Assembly: GCA_965218235.1 (NCBI GenBank)
Contig: OZ244595.1
Coordinates: forward strand, 1-64,000
Direction of reading: 5' to 3'
Length of the DNA stretch: 64,000 nt
Source of the DNA: CADCWK01 sp965218235
GTDB lineage: Bacteria; Chloroflexota; Chloroflexia; Thermomicrobiales; UBA6265
Shown piece after piece: positions 23,569-32,233 of the stretch. The notes below the pieces were generated by a model. The model was not told the DNA's origin. It did no database searches and saw only the letters and a program-made list of their open reading frames with translations. Numbering within the stretch: the first letter of the stretch is position 1; every line of letters starts with the position of its first letter. Position numbers and translations under genes: made by a program.

Positions 23569-24585
23569 CTACCGCGCCCGACGCTGGAGGAGCACCGCGC
23601 CGAGGATCGCGGCCGCCGTCACGATCCGGACCGTCGCATCGCTCAGACCCTCGGTCAGCAGCGTATAACGTGTCAGCTGGATGATGAGCGCCCCGATCAG
23701 GGTTCCGTAGATGCTGGCCTTGCCACCGAGCAGTGACGTGCCGCCGACGGCGACGGCGGCGATCGCGTTGAGTTCCATGTTCTCGCCGATGTTGGCGGGG
23801 TCGGAGGCCGAGTTGATCGATATCGAGATCAGTCCGGCCAGCCCAGCCAGCATCGCCGAGATGATGTAGACGGCGTACTTCACTCGCACGACCGGGACGC
23901 CGGCCAGCCGCGCGGCCTCACCGTTGCCACCGGTCGCGAGGACGTAGCGCCCAAACGTCGTCCGTCGCAGCACCCAGGCGGCGACGATGACGACGAGGAC
24001 CATGATGACCGCCTGGACCGGAATCCCGAGGATCCGGCCCTGACCGATCCATTGCCAGTTCGGCTCGTCGAAGCTCTTCAGCCGCCCACCGGAAATCACC
24101 TGGGCGATGCCGCGTCCGGAGATGAAGAGGATGAGGGTGGCGATGATCGGCTGGATCCGGAGATTGGCGACAAGGAACCCGTTCGCCGCCCCGAAGATGC
24201 CCACGATGAGGACCGGGATGATATAGGCCAGCGTGCCACCGATCCACGGCAGATCCCACGGCGCCGCCGCGCTGAGCAGGATCAGGGGAGCGATCGAGCC
24301 GGCGATCGCCATCAGCGAACCGACTGACAGATCGATCCCGCCGGTCGCGATCACGAATGTCATCCCGACCGCGACGATGACGATCAGGGCTACCTGGGTG
24401 AGGTTGACTCGCATCGCCGAGATGGTGAAGAACGCGTCCGCGTTGAAGACCGCGTTGTAGGCGAGCAGCAGCAGGAGCGCGGCCAGCCCGCCGTACGTCC
24501 CCACCGAACCACGAAGCGTGGCCAGGAGCGGTCTGGGGGAGCGGGGAGTGCCGGCCGCTGGTTCGATCGTCCTAGTCTGGGCCAT
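23569..24585 (-). CDS. Sugar ABC transporter permease (RbsC type), first permease
   Basis: A paralogue of the following permease with the same signatures (VIATGGIDLSVGSLMAIAGS; GNGEAARLAGVPVVRVKYAVY; VGGTSLLGGKAS) and 338 residues. The start ATG 24585 lies inside the end of the ATPase gene (14-nt overlap), which implies translational coupling. GGAGCGGGA precedes it. Having two permease genes behind one ATPase is common in this family. Confidence 0.93.
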   Translation of the reverse strand: MAQTRTIEPAAGTPRSPRPLLATLRGSVGTYGGLAALLLLLAYNAVFNADAFFTISAMRVNLTQVALIVIVAVGMTFVIATGGIDLSVGSLMAIAGSIAPLILLSAAAPWDLPWIGGTLAYIIPVLIVGIFGAANGFLVANLRIQPIIATLILFISGRGIAQVISGGRLKSFDEPNWQWIGQGRILGIPVQAVIMVLVVIVAAWVLRRTTFGRYVLATGGNGEAARLAGVPVVRVKYAVYIISAMLAGLAGLISISINSASDPANIGENMELNAIAAVAVGGTSLLGGKASIYGTLIGALIIQLTRYTLLTEGLSDATVRIVTAAAILGAVLLQRRAR

Positions 24586-26224
24586 TCCCGCTCCCCGAAC
24601 CGGTAAAGGCTTCCGCCGAATCGCTTTCCATCTCACCGCCACCGGACACGACCGCGCTGTCGCCGGTTGGCCCCTGCGCCATCGCCGCCAGGAGCAGATC
24701 CTGCGTAACCTCCTGATGCGACATCGTGGTCACCGTTGCGCCGTCCCGCAGCACGGTGACCCGATCAGCGCCTTCAATCAGCTCCTCGATCTCGGACGAG
24801 ATCATCAGCACGCTCAACCCCTGCCCGGCGAGTTCGTCGATCAGCTGCTGAATCTCCGCCTTGGCGCCGACGTCGATGCCGCGGGTTGGCTCGTCGAGGA
24901 TCAGCAGCTTTGGGTTGAGGCAGAGCCAGCGCGCCAGCAAAACCTTCTGCTGGTTGCCACCGGACAGTTCCCGGATCTTCTGGTCCGGGCCGGCGGTCTT
25001 GATCCCGAGCCGATCGATGAACCGGTCGACGATCTCTCGCTGCCGGCCAGCATCGACGATTCCCGCTCGGGACAGCGCCGGCAGGGCGGCAAGGGTCAGG
25101 TTCTCGCGGACGGACAGTTCGGGGATGATGCCTTCGACCTTGCGGTCTTCGCTGCAGAACCCCATTCCGGCCCGGATCGCGTCGCCGGGACCACGAAAGC
25201 TGACGGGCTCGCCGTCGAAGCGGATCTCGCCGCCCTCGGGCCGGTCGGCGGCGAAGACGGCCCGCGCCACCTCCGTCCGGCCGGCGCCGAGAAGCCCGGC
25301 CAGCCCGATCGTCTCGCCGCGTCGCACGGTCAGGCTGGCGTCGTGCAGACCCGGCTCCCGCACCAGGCGGCTGATTTCCAGGAGCGGCGGGCGGTCGTTG
25401 GCCGTCTCGCGCCGCGCCTCGTCGAAGCCCGTCTGGCCCTTCCGCCGTACCTCACCGAGTTCCTTGCCCAGCATCGTCGCGACCAGACCGAGCTTGTCGA
25501 TCTCGCTCATCGCCCATTCGGCAACCGTCCGGCCGTCCCGCATGATCGTGACACGGTCGCAGACGGCGTATAGCTCATCGAGCCGGTGGGTGATGAAGAG
25601 CACTGAGACACCGTCGGGCTTCAGCGAGCGGATCACGTCGAACAGCGTGCGGACTTCGCGGTCGTCGAGCGAGGATGTTGGCTCATCGAGGATGACCAGC
25701 CTGCTCTCGAAGGAGAGGGCCCGGGCCAGCGCGACCATCTGCTGCAACGCGATATTGAGTTCGTAGAGTGGGCGGGTGACATCGAGCGAGATGCCCAGCC
25801 GGGTCAGCAGCGCACGAGCCTCACGGTTCATCGCTCCCCGGTTCAGCACCCCCAGACGCCGCGGCTCGCGGCCGAGATAGATGTTCTCGGCGACGCTCCG
25901 GTAGGGAACGAGGTTGATTTCCTGGTAGATCGTGCTGACCCCGGCCCGCTGGGCGGCGATCGGCGAGCGGAAGTCGACCGGTTGACCATCGAAGACGACC
26001 GACCCGGCGTCCCGGCGATGGGCGCCGGTCAGGATCCGGACGAGCGTGCTCTTGCCGGCCCCGTTCTGGCCGATGACGGCGTGGACCTCGCCCCGACCGA
26101 TCCTCAGCGACGCGCCATCGAGTGCCTGAACACCGGCGAAGGACTTCGCGATGCCGGTCATCTCGACGAGTGGCGCCGAGGACCCTCCGCCGTCCGTCGC
26201 CGGCGAATCACTCGTTGCGAGCAC
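24572..26224 (-). CDS. Sugar ABC transporter ATP-binding protein (RbsA/MglA type)
   Basis: A duplicated ABC ATPase (550 residues) powering the importer. The first half has Walker A IGQNGAGKSTLVRIL (about 50-65) and Walker B LVILDEPTSSLD. The second half has the degenerate P-loop GLLGAGRTEVARAVF, the signature ELSGGNQQKVLLARWL and LLILDEPTRGIDVGA. This asymmetry is typical of carbohydrate class 2 ATPases. The start is GTG 26224 behind GAGGGACAG. The C-terminus has a Gly/Ser-rich tail that overlaps the permease start. Confidence 0.95.
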   Translation of the reverse strand: MLATSDSPATDGGGSSAPLVEMTGIAKSFAGVQALDGASLRIGRGEVHAVIGQNGAGKSTLVRILTGAHRRDAGSVVFDGQPVDFRSPIAAQRAGVSTIYQEINLVPYRSVAENIYLGREPRRLGVLNRGAMNREARALLTRLGISLDVTRPLYELNIALQQMVALARALSFESRLVILDEPTSSLDDREVRTLFDVIRSLKPDGVSVLFITHRLDELYAVCDRVTIMRDGRTVAEWAMSEIDKLGLVATMLGKELGEVRRKGQTGFDEARRETANDRPPLLEISRLVREPGLHDASLTVRRGETIGLAGLLGAGRTEVARAVFAADRPEGGEIRFDGEPVSFRGPGDAIRAGMGFCSEDRKVEGIIPELSVRENLTLAALPALSRAGIVDAGRQREIVDRFIDRLGIKTAGPDQKIRELSGGNQQKVLLARWLCLNPKLLILDEPTRGIDVGAKAEIQQLIDELAGQGLSVLMISSEIEELIEGADRVTVLRDGATVTTMSHQEVTQDLLLAAMAQGPTGDSAVVSGGGEMESDSAEAFTGSGSGNGPD

Positions 26225-26266
26225 ACCTGTCCCTCATTCGTACCAGTTCCACGTCAATAGCGAACG

Positions 26267-26315
26267 ATGACCGGTGATCCCGCCCTGGATGAATCGAGGC
26301 GGGATCACCGGTCAT
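26267..26315 (-). promoter_or_regulatory. Intercistronic hairpin between binding-protein and ATPase genes
   Basis: A perfect 18-bp stem (26267-26284 with 26298-26315) and 13-nt loop, in the 113-nt gap after the binding-protein stop. Hairpins at this place commonly protect the upstream message and reduce read-through, giving excess binding protein over membrane subunits. That role is inferred here. Confidence 0.75.
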
Positions 26316-26337
26316 GTGACGACGTCAGATGCCAGGG

Positions 26338-27399
26338 TTAGTACGAGCTGTCGATGAATTGGGCCGCGTTGCTCGCGTCGTAGAAGCGGTCCGTGTTGAT
26401 GATCTGCGTCGGGACCGTCTGCCCGGCCGCGTAGGCGACCAGCGTGTCGCAGGCGATCGGGCCGAAGAACGGGTTGCACTCGACCGTCGCGCCCATCTTG
26501 CCGTCGATGATCGCCTGGAGAGCGTCGCGACTGCCATCGACCGACACGACGAGGACGTCCTGACCGGGAACCTTGCCCTGCGACTCAAGGGCGGCGATCG
26601 CGCCGAGCGCCATCTCGTCGTTGTGAGCGTAAACGGCGGTCGCCTGTGGGTTAGCCTGATAGAGCGTCTCGAAGACGGTCCGCCCCTCGTCCCGGGTGAA
26701 GTTGCCGGTCTGACTGGCGATGATGGTCATGCCGGGAAAACCGGCGGCGACCGGAGCCGGCGTGGCGGCGGTTGCCGACTCCGGGTGGGCCGGCGCGTAG
26801 GTCCCCGCCAGATAGTCGACGAACCCCCGGCTGCGGTCGATCGCCGCGGTGGCGCCGGTCGTCCCGAACAGCTCGATGATCTGCGCCTGGCCACCGGTCG
26901 TGTTGGCCAGCCAATCGGCCGCGCGGGCACCTTCCTGGTAGAAGTCGGAGCCGATGAAGCAGACGTACTGGTTCCCGGCCTGGACGATGCTCTGGTCCAC
27001 GTTGCGGTCCAGGCAGAAGACCGGGATTCCGGCCTGATAAGCCTGCAGGACGGCCTGGGCGAGCGGCGTCTCCTCGCGAGGCGGCAGGAAGATGGCATCC
27101 ACCTTGGCCGCGATCAACGAGGCGACGTCGGCAAGCTGCTGCTGGGTCGACTCCTGGGCGTTCCGGTACTCGACCGTCCAGCCGCGCGCCTCGATCTCGC
27201 TGCGCACGCTGTTGGTCTGGGCGATCCGCCAGGGGTTGTTCTCGTCCGTTTGCGGGTAGCCGATGACGTAGGTGTCCTTCTGCGCCAGTGGCGGTGCCTG
27301 CGCTCCGGCGATGACCGGCATCCGCAGACCGAGCATGGCAGCTGCGGCTCCGCCAGCACCGACCTTGACAACACCGCGCCGTGTCCAGACCTTCATCAT
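26338..27399 (-). CDS. Sugar ABC transporter substrate-binding protein (RbsB type)
   Basis: A secreted periplasmic-binding-protein-like I receptor for the importer, 353 residues. The N-terminus WTRRGVVKVGAGGAAAAMLGL (about 5-25) is a twin-arginine-like signal. The mature part shows the ribose-class pattern: QTDENNPWRIAQTNSVRSE, SLIAAKVDAIFLPP, IPVFCLDRNVD, and VYAHNDEMALGAIAALES. The start codon ATG 27399 (or 27396) follows AGGAGG. The specific sugar is not predictable; the gene set lacks a kinase or catabolic enzyme. Confidence 0.92.
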   Translation of the reverse strand: MMKVWTRRGVVKVGAGGAAAAMLGLRMPVIAGAQAPPLAQKDTYVIGYPQTDENNPWRIAQTNSVRSEIEARGWTVEYRNAQESTQQQLADVASLIAAKVDAIFLPPREETPLAQAVLQAYQAGIPVFCLDRNVDQSIVQAGNQYVCFIGSDFYQEGARAADWLANTTGGQAQIIELFGTTGATAAIDRSRGFVDYLAGTYAPAHPESATAATPAPVAAGFPGMTIIASQTGNFTRDEGRTVFETLYQANPQATAVYAHNDEMALGAIAALESQGKVPGQDVLVVSVDGSRDALQAIIDGKMGATVECNPFFGPIACDTLVAYAAGQTVPTQIINTDRFYDASNAAQFIDSSY

Positions 27400-27452
27400 T
27401 CCGATACCTCCTGACAGCGAAGAAACAGCCTGACCATGTCGTCAGGGCCAGT

Positions 27453-27470
27453 CGTATCACCAACGATACG
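27453..27470 (-). promoter_or_regulatory. Possible operator upstream of the sugar transporter
   Basis: CGTATC-ACCAAC-GATACG, a 6-bp inverted repeat with a 6-nt spacer, 54 nt upstream of the binding-protein start. The form suits a dimeric sugar-responsive repressor, but no regulator gene is adjacent. Confidence 0.35.
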
Positions 27471-27785
27471 GGCAGCGTCTGGATCGCAAGTGCCCACACA
27501 ACGCTCAGACCACGGTGCGCGATCTGACCGGCGCGATGTTCGGCGCACCCTAACGAGACCCGCGCCAGTATGTCGTCCATCGGTGAGGGCGTCAACGGGT
27601 ATCCATCGCGAGGATGTCGTGCGCATCGACGAGGATAGCTGGTTCAGGCGTCCTCAATTCCCACGTTGAATAACCGGCCGTATGTGCGGAAAACCTGGTA
27701 CGTCGCAAACCAGGAAGGTCAACCGCGGCCCACTCCATGCCCGGGATCCTGTTCCATCCCCTCGATGGCGAGCCGCCGGCAGGGA
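27471..27785. other. Intergenic region upstream of the sugar transporter
   Basis: About 315 nt between the candidate operator and the hairpin after the UbiA gene. It should hold the transporter promoter, but no clear -35/-10 pair was found, and the short open frames do not resemble known proteins. Confidence 0.4.
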
Positions 27786-27815
27786 GATGGCCGGCGCTCC
27801 GTCGCGCCGGCCATC
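27786..27815 (-). terminator. Hairpin downstream of the UbiA-family gene
   Basis: GATGGCCGGCG (27786-27796) pairs with CGCCGGCCATC (27805-27815), 8-nt loop, 26 nt beyond the stop codon. No U-tract. Confidence 0.7.
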
Positions 27816-27840
27816 GGGGCATGGCTCGGGTCAACGGGAG

Positions 27841-28854
27841 TCAGTTCAGGAAGTACAGCACCAGCACCGCCGTCACCCCCCAGCCGACGATCGAGGCGAA
27901 CAGCGGCCGATCGCGAAACAGAAGCAGTTCCGGGGATCCGGTCAGACGGTTCTGCTGGATCAGCAGCAGATACCGGAAGATCGCGAAGACCACGAACGGC
28001 AGGGTCAGCATCATCGAATAGTTCGTCGGGACGGACGACGCATCGAAGGTGTAGAGCGCGTAAGCGATCATCGTCGAAGCCCCGACCATGCTGATCATCT
28101 GATCGAGCATCGGAACCGTGTATTCCGACAGGTTCGCGCGGTGCGACTCCGCCTGGCCGCCGAGACTCGCGAGCTCGCTCCGCCGCTTGGCAAACCCAAG
28201 GAAGATCGAGAGCAGCGCTGTGCAGACGTACAGCCACGGCGAGATCGGGACGTCGATCGCGACCGCGCCGCCGGCCGCCCGCAGGACGAAACCGAGCGCG
28301 ATGACCATCACATCGATGATCGCCAGTCGCTTCAATCCGGCGTTGTAGGCAGCCATCAGCAGGAGATAGGCGACGACGACACCGGCGAACTCCGGCCGAA
28401 CGACCCAGGCGATCGCCAGCGACGCGACGACCAAGACGATGACCGCCACCCCGGCGACGCTGACCGGGAGCGCTCCAGAGGCCAGCGGTCGATGTCGCTT
28501 GCGCGGATGAACCTGATCATTGGCGATATCCCGGAGGTCGTTGACGAGGTAGGTCGCGCTGCTGGCGAGCGAGAACGCGACGAAGGCCAGGACCGTGCTG
28601 GCGACTGGCCCAGGCTCGAAGAACTTCAGATCGAAGACCAGGGCGGCGAACAGGAGCGCGTTCTTGGTCCACTGGTGCGGCCGCATCGCCCTGATCAGGT
28701 GAAAGAGCACCCCGGAAATACTGGTCGGCGTGGCCAGTCCCAGCGGAGCCGGATCGACGGAATGCTCAGCGGCCAGGCCAGCGGGCCGAGCCGGATGGGT
28801 CCCATACGGTGGATCGCCTGGTCCGTCCGTCCGTTGGGGTCGTTGCTGGTGCAT
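27841..28854 (-). CDS. UbiA-family prenyltransferase, decaprenyl-phosphate phosphoribosyltransferase type
   Basis: A membrane prenyltransferase, 337 residues, 8-9 hydrophobic helices. Motif 1 is LVNDLRDIANDQVHPRKRHRP (first aspartates, about 108-128). Motif 2 is YNAGLKRLAIIDVMVIALGF (about 178-197). RPHQWTKNALLFAAL at the start of the fold and ISPWLYVCTALLSIFLGFAKRR are characteristic of enzymes that move phosphoribose from PRPP to polyprenyl phosphate, the first step to decaprenylphosphoryl-arabinose; this sub-assignment is by motif memory. The arabinose epimerase partners are not in the window. ATG 28854 is weakly supported; the first 45 residues are low-complexity. Confidence 0.82.
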   Translation of the reverse strand: MHQQRPQRTDGPGDPPYGTHPARPAGLAAEHSVDPAPLGLATPTSISGVLFHLIRAMRPHQWTKNALLFAALVFDLKFFEPGPVASTVLAFVAFSLASSATYLVNDLRDIANDQVHPRKRHRPLASGALPVSVAGVAVIVLVVASLAIAWVVRPEFAGVVVAYLLLMAAYNAGLKRLAIIDVMVIALGFVLRAAGGAVAIDVPISPWLYVCTALLSIFLGFAKRRSELASLGGQAESHRANLSEYTVPMLDQMISMVGASTMIAYALYTFDASSVPTNYSMMLTLPFVVFAIFRYLLLIQQNRLTGSPELLLFRDRPLFASIVGWGVTAVLVLYFLN

Positions 28855-28970
28855 CAGGCTCTGGACCCTCGGCCATTCCCGGTTCTGGCATGTTCACGGC
28901 TGAGATCGACCGCGCGTGACAGTGATTCCGCTCCCCAGCGAACGCAAGAGTCGATCCCACCCGACCGGAT

Positions 28971-28997
28971 CGGGCTCGCCCCTTCGAGGCGAGCCCG
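28971..28997 (-). terminator. Hairpin downstream of the putative glycosidase
   Basis: CGGGCTCGCC (28971-28980) pairs with GGCGAGCCCG (28988-28997), loop of 7. It is 22 nt past the stop at 29020. No U-tract. Confidence 0.7.
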
Positions 28998-29019
28998 ATT
29001 CAAGCGGCGAGTGGAACGA

Positions 29020-30615
29020 TTAGGCCTGCTCCTCGGGACGAAGGGCCGCGACAGACGGGCGGTTGTCCGGGCTCCACAGCATCCAGCCGTTGCCTCCAAA
29101 CGCCTCCGCGGCGTCGATCTGCTCCCGGACTTCGGCCGGCCCGTACTCGGCGAACCCGTCCAGCGGCTGCGTGAAGTCCTGTAACCAGGGTCGGAACTTG
29201 TCGACCGACTCCGGCACCATCTCGGCCGCCCGTTCCAGACTCTCGGTGATCGTCTCGCCTGGGTAATCGTTCGGTTCGCCGGGGGCCGAGGCGATGTTGC
29301 CGAGCTCGAAATGGGACGGGTAGATCATCAGGCAGAGGTAATCGGCCAAGGGGGCGAGCTGCCTGAGCCGCTGGCCGATTCCCTGATCGTCGTCGTAGAG
29401 GGCGATGATGCCGAAGACGTCGAGGGCCAGCTTGGCCCCGGTCGGCCGAATCGCCCTGGAGCTGCGCTCGATGAACCCGGTAATCGCGCCCTCACGAGCC
29501 TCCTGTGAGTAGTCCGGTCCGAAGTCGGCGACGGTCAGATCGCCATCGGAGGGGAACCGGACGTAGTCGTACTGGATCTCGTCGAAGCCCATCCCGACCG
29601 CTTCGAGGGCGAGGGCGATGTTGGCGTCCCAGAGCGGTTCGTTGAAGGCATTGACCCAGGCGACGCCGTTCGGGTCCCGCCACGACTCACCGGTGTTCTC
29701 GTTCTTCACCGCGTACTCGGGGTAATGCTCGGCGACGAGCGGGTCCTGGAAGATGACCATCCGGGCGATGACGTAGATGCCCTCGTCATGGAGTCGCTGG
29801 ACGAGCGCGGTCGGATCGTAGACCGGCACGATCATATCCGGGACGTGCGTGAAGAAGGCGACGCCCGTCTGGTAGAAGATAGTGTCCACCTTGACGTCGA
29901 GGACGACCGCGTTGAGTTCGGTCGTATTGATCATCTCGATCATCCCGGCGATCGCGTCTTCATCGGCGAGACCAGACTGGTTGAGGTACGACGCCTTGAT
30001 CGTGATCCGTTCGAGTGTCGCGTTCGCCGTCCGGCTGGCATCGACCGGAAGCGTGAGATTGTCGAAACCGGACGCCGAGACCCGGACGACCGTTGCGCCC
30101 TCGGCGCCGTCGAGCGTGAAGCTCCCGTCGGTCCGGGTGACCGCCGTCGCCGCGCCGCCCTGGACGAGCGCATTGCCAACCGGCTGCCCCTCGCCATCGA
30201 GGACGGAGCCGGTGACGCGAGCGTTGACGAGACTCGCATCGACCATCGTCCGGTAGTTCACCGCACCGTCCGAGGCGGAGTAGCCATCGGCGGTGAAGGT
30301 GAGCGATGCGCCCGGCGGGATGCCGGCGAGCGAGTACCGCCCGGCCGCGTCGGTCGTGACCGTCTGGTCGGTGCCGGTGACCACCACGACGGCTCCGGCA
30401 ATGGGCTGACTCGTGGCTCCGTCGATGATGACTCCGGCGACGCTCGAGGATCGAAGCGCGACGTCGACATTCGAGATACCAGCGGCCGGGATGGTTGCCT
30501 CGACCCGGTAGTAACCATCGTGCTCGAACGCCATCGGCGCGGTGCCGATCACCTCCGGGTCCAGGTAGACCATTCCGTTGGCGTCGCTGGTCGCCATGAT
30601 ACCGTTCGCTGACAC
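29020..30615 (-). CDS. Putative glycoside hydrolase (DUF4015 type) with carboxypeptidase-like repeat domains, N-terminus longer than annotated
   Basis: The C-terminal half (from about residue 210) matches the DUF4015 TIM-barrel putative glycosidase pattern: LNAVVLDVKVD, YVIARMVIFQDPLVAEHYP, WVNAFNEPLWDANIALA, GFDEIQYDYVRFPSDG, ALDVFGI and DYLCLMIYPSHF. The N-terminal part holds beta-sandwich carboxypeptidase-regulatory-like repeats (PIAGAVVVVTGTDQTVTTDAAGRYSL-like). GTG 30615 is only the first conventional codon. The same frame stays open upstream to about 31030 and encodes a membrane anchor, WWYSSILIIPFLLIAWIQF, at 30747-30691, after an Arg/Pro-rich stretch. The real protein is therefore probably anchored and exposed outside the cell, with an unrecognised start. 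Confidence 0.8.
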   Translation of the reverse strand: MSANGIMATSDANGMVYLDPEVIGTAPMAFEHDGYYRVEATIPAAGISNVDVALRSSSVAGVIIDGATSQPIAGAVVVVTGTDQTVTTDAAGRYSLAGIPPGASLTFTADGYSASDGAVNYRTMVDASLVNARVTGSVLDGEGQPVGNALVQGGAATAVTRTDGSFTLDGAEGATVVRVSASGFDNLTLPVDASRTANATLERITIKASYLNQSGLADEDAIAGMIEMINTTELNAVVLDVKVDTIFYQTGVAFFTHVPDMIVPVYDPTALVQRLHDEGIYVIARMVIFQDPLVAEHYPEYAVKNENTGESWRDPNGVAWVNAFNEPLWDANIALALEAVGMGFDEIQYDYVRFPSDGDLTVADFGPDYSQEAREGAITGFIERSSRAIRPTGAKLALDVFGIIALYDDDQGIGQRLRQLAPLADYLCLMIYPSHFELGNIASAPGEPNDYPGETITESLERAAEMVPESVDKFRPWLQDFTQPLDGFAEYGPAEVREQIDAAEAFGGNGWMLWSPDNRPSVAALRPEEQA

Positions 30616-31040
30616 GCGAACCCCCGTGACGGGGCCAGCGGCGTCCGTGAAGGCATAGGAGACCTGACGAGCGGCGTCGGTCGATCCTGTGAACTGGATC
30701 CAGGCAATGAGAAGGAAGGGAATGATCAGAATCGAGCTATACCACCAGCTGACCCTGGGCCAGGGCCGTTGGCGATCCAGGCCCGACGATTCGGCGGAGG
30801 CTGCCGTTGACCCGGGTGGGGTCGCGTCGTGAGGACCCGGTCTCCGGGGCCGAGGGGCGGCGAAATGAGGATCGGGGGACCGGTTCAGCGTGGACCATCC
30901 CTCTCGGCGCGGTAATGGTAGCGCCGCCTGATCGTGAACGCATTCCGCCGGTGTGCGATGAACGGGCGGGTCGGCAGCGATCCTGCGTCTGACATTACGG
31001 GATTTCAGTCTAGCATAGGGTCCTCCCAGCCCAACTCATC
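30616..31040 (-). other. Upstream open frame encoding the probable membrane anchor of the glycosidase
   Basis: In frame with the gene at 29020-30615 there is no stop between 30615 and about 31030. The translated residues include a polar Pro/Arg-rich stretch, then a 19-residue hydrophobic helix, then a polar linker leading into the beta-sandwich repeats. The frame contains CTG codons but no ATG, GTG or TTG, so the start codon or a local frameshift is unresolved. Confidence 0.6.
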
Positions 31041-31042
31041 GT

Positions 31043-31072
31043 TTGACACTGTCTGACCAGATTCCTGATAAT
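31043..31072 (+). promoter_or_regulatory. Promoter of the polyprenyl synthase gene
   Basis: TTGACA (31043-31048), 18 nt, GATAAT (31067-31072). Predicted start near 31079 gives a 62-nt leader before ATG 31141. Confidence 0.8.
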
Positions 31073-31140
31073 GACGCGATTCGATTTGATTTTCACAAAC
31101 TGGCCCCCGGCTGACGCCTTACCGGTAGGATCACCGCCCG

Positions 31141-32130
31141 ATGAGCACCGCGACATCGCTCGATGTCTTCGATCTTCTCCATCGCGAGCTCGACGAGATG
31201 GACGCTCGCATCGTGGAGACCGTCGACATCGGAATCCCGCAGGTCAATGAGCTCGTCCGTGGGGTCATCACCTCCGGCGGAAAACGGCTCCGCCCGACGA
31301 TCCTGATTCTGACCGGGCGTGCCTTCGCCCCCAACCATCGCGCCGTGATCGACGCGGCCGCCGGGATAGAGCTACTCCACACGGCATCGCTCATCCATGA
31401 CGACGACATCGACCATTCGGCCCTCCGCCGCGGTCGCCCAACGCTCAGTGCCCAGGTCAGTTCCGTGACGGCGATCCTGATCGGCGACTACCTGTTCGCG
31501 CAGTCAGCGATCCTGGCGGCGTCGACGGACAGCACCCGGGTCGTCTCGGTCTTCGCATCGACCCTGGCTGACCTTTGTCGCGGCCAGATCCGCGAGATGC
31601 TCGAGTCGCACCGGCTCGATCAGACGTTCGCGCAGTACGAGGAGCGGATCTACGGCAAGACCGGGTCGCTCTTCGCCGGCGCGGCCGAGATGGGCGCGAT
31701 CCTCGGGGGCGCCGACGATCACACCATCGCCGAACTCCGCGCCTTCGGTCGAGAGCTCGGAATCGCGTTCCAGATCGTCGACGACATCCTCGACCTCCGG
31801 GAAATGACTGGGGCGATCGGAAAACCGGCCGGCAACGACTTGCGGGAGGGCACCGTCACCCTGCCGATCATGCGCTACAACGCCGGGCTGATCGATGGCT
31901 CTCCGGAGCAGACGGTTCTGGCCAAGATCGTAAACGGTGATGTCACCGACGACGCGGTGATCGACGGGGTCGTCACGAACATCCGCCTCTCCGGCGCTCT
32001 CGACGAGGCGGCGTCGGTCGCAGCCGACTACGTCGATGCGGCCAAGTCGCATCTCTCGGTCATCCCGGACGAGCAGACGCGCCAGTACCTCCTCCAGATC
32101 GCCGACATCGTCCTCGACCGATCGACCTGA
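31141..32130 (+). CDS. Polyprenyl diphosphate synthase (trans)
   Basis: Extends allylic diphosphates with isopentenyl diphosphate to long-chain prenyl diphosphates, for example the menaquinone side chain. It has 329 residues. The first Asp-rich motif is LIHDDDIDHSALRRGRPT (about 82-99), preceded by SGGKRLRPTILIL. The second Asp-rich motif is FQIVDDILD (about 211-219). The residues just before the first motif (LLHTAS) suggest a long-chain product, but chain length cannot be read reliably. It is transcribed divergently from the putative glycosidase, and a 15-bp-class hairpin follows it. Confidence 0.92.
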   Translation: MSTATSLDVFDLLHRELDEMDARIVETVDIGIPQVNELVRGVITSGGKRLRPTILILTGRAFAPNHRAVIDAAAGIELLHTASLIHDDDIDHSALRRGRPTLSAQVSSVTAILIGDYLFAQSAILAASTDSTRVVSVFASTLADLCRGQIREMLESHRLDQTFAQYEERIYGKTGSLFAGAAEMGAILGGADDHTIAELRAFGRELGIAFQIVDDILDLREMTGAIGKPAGNDLREGTVTLPIMRYNAGLIDGSPEQTVLAKIVNGDVTDDAVIDGVVTNIRLSGALDEAASVAADYVDAAKSHLSVIPDEQTRQYLLQIADIVLDRST

Positions 32131-32162
32131 CGAACGCGCCAGGATGACTGGTCGCATTGACG

Positions 32163-32197
32163 AGCAGGGGGAGCCATCAAGTGGCTCCCCCTGCTCG
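32163..32197 (+). terminator. Hairpin after the polyprenyl synthase gene
   Basis: GAGCAGGGGGAGCCA and TGGCTCCCCCTGCTC pair over 15 bp with a short loop, starting 33 nt past the stop. It also lies beyond the stop of the convergent minus-strand gene. No U-tract. Confidence 0.78.
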
Positions 32198-32233
32198 CGT
32201 TCCCTGGCTATCAACATCCACGACAGACCGATC

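Noticed and set aside
27682..29184. 500-codon plus-strand frame over the UbiA-type gene
   Set aside because: Antisense to a clearly recognisable membrane enzyme; composition of a shadow frame.
30737..30943. 68-codon minus-strand frame starting with ATG upstream of the glycosidase
   Set aside because: No ribosome-binding site and no protein character; the neighbouring frame encodes the membrane anchor that fits the downstream gene.
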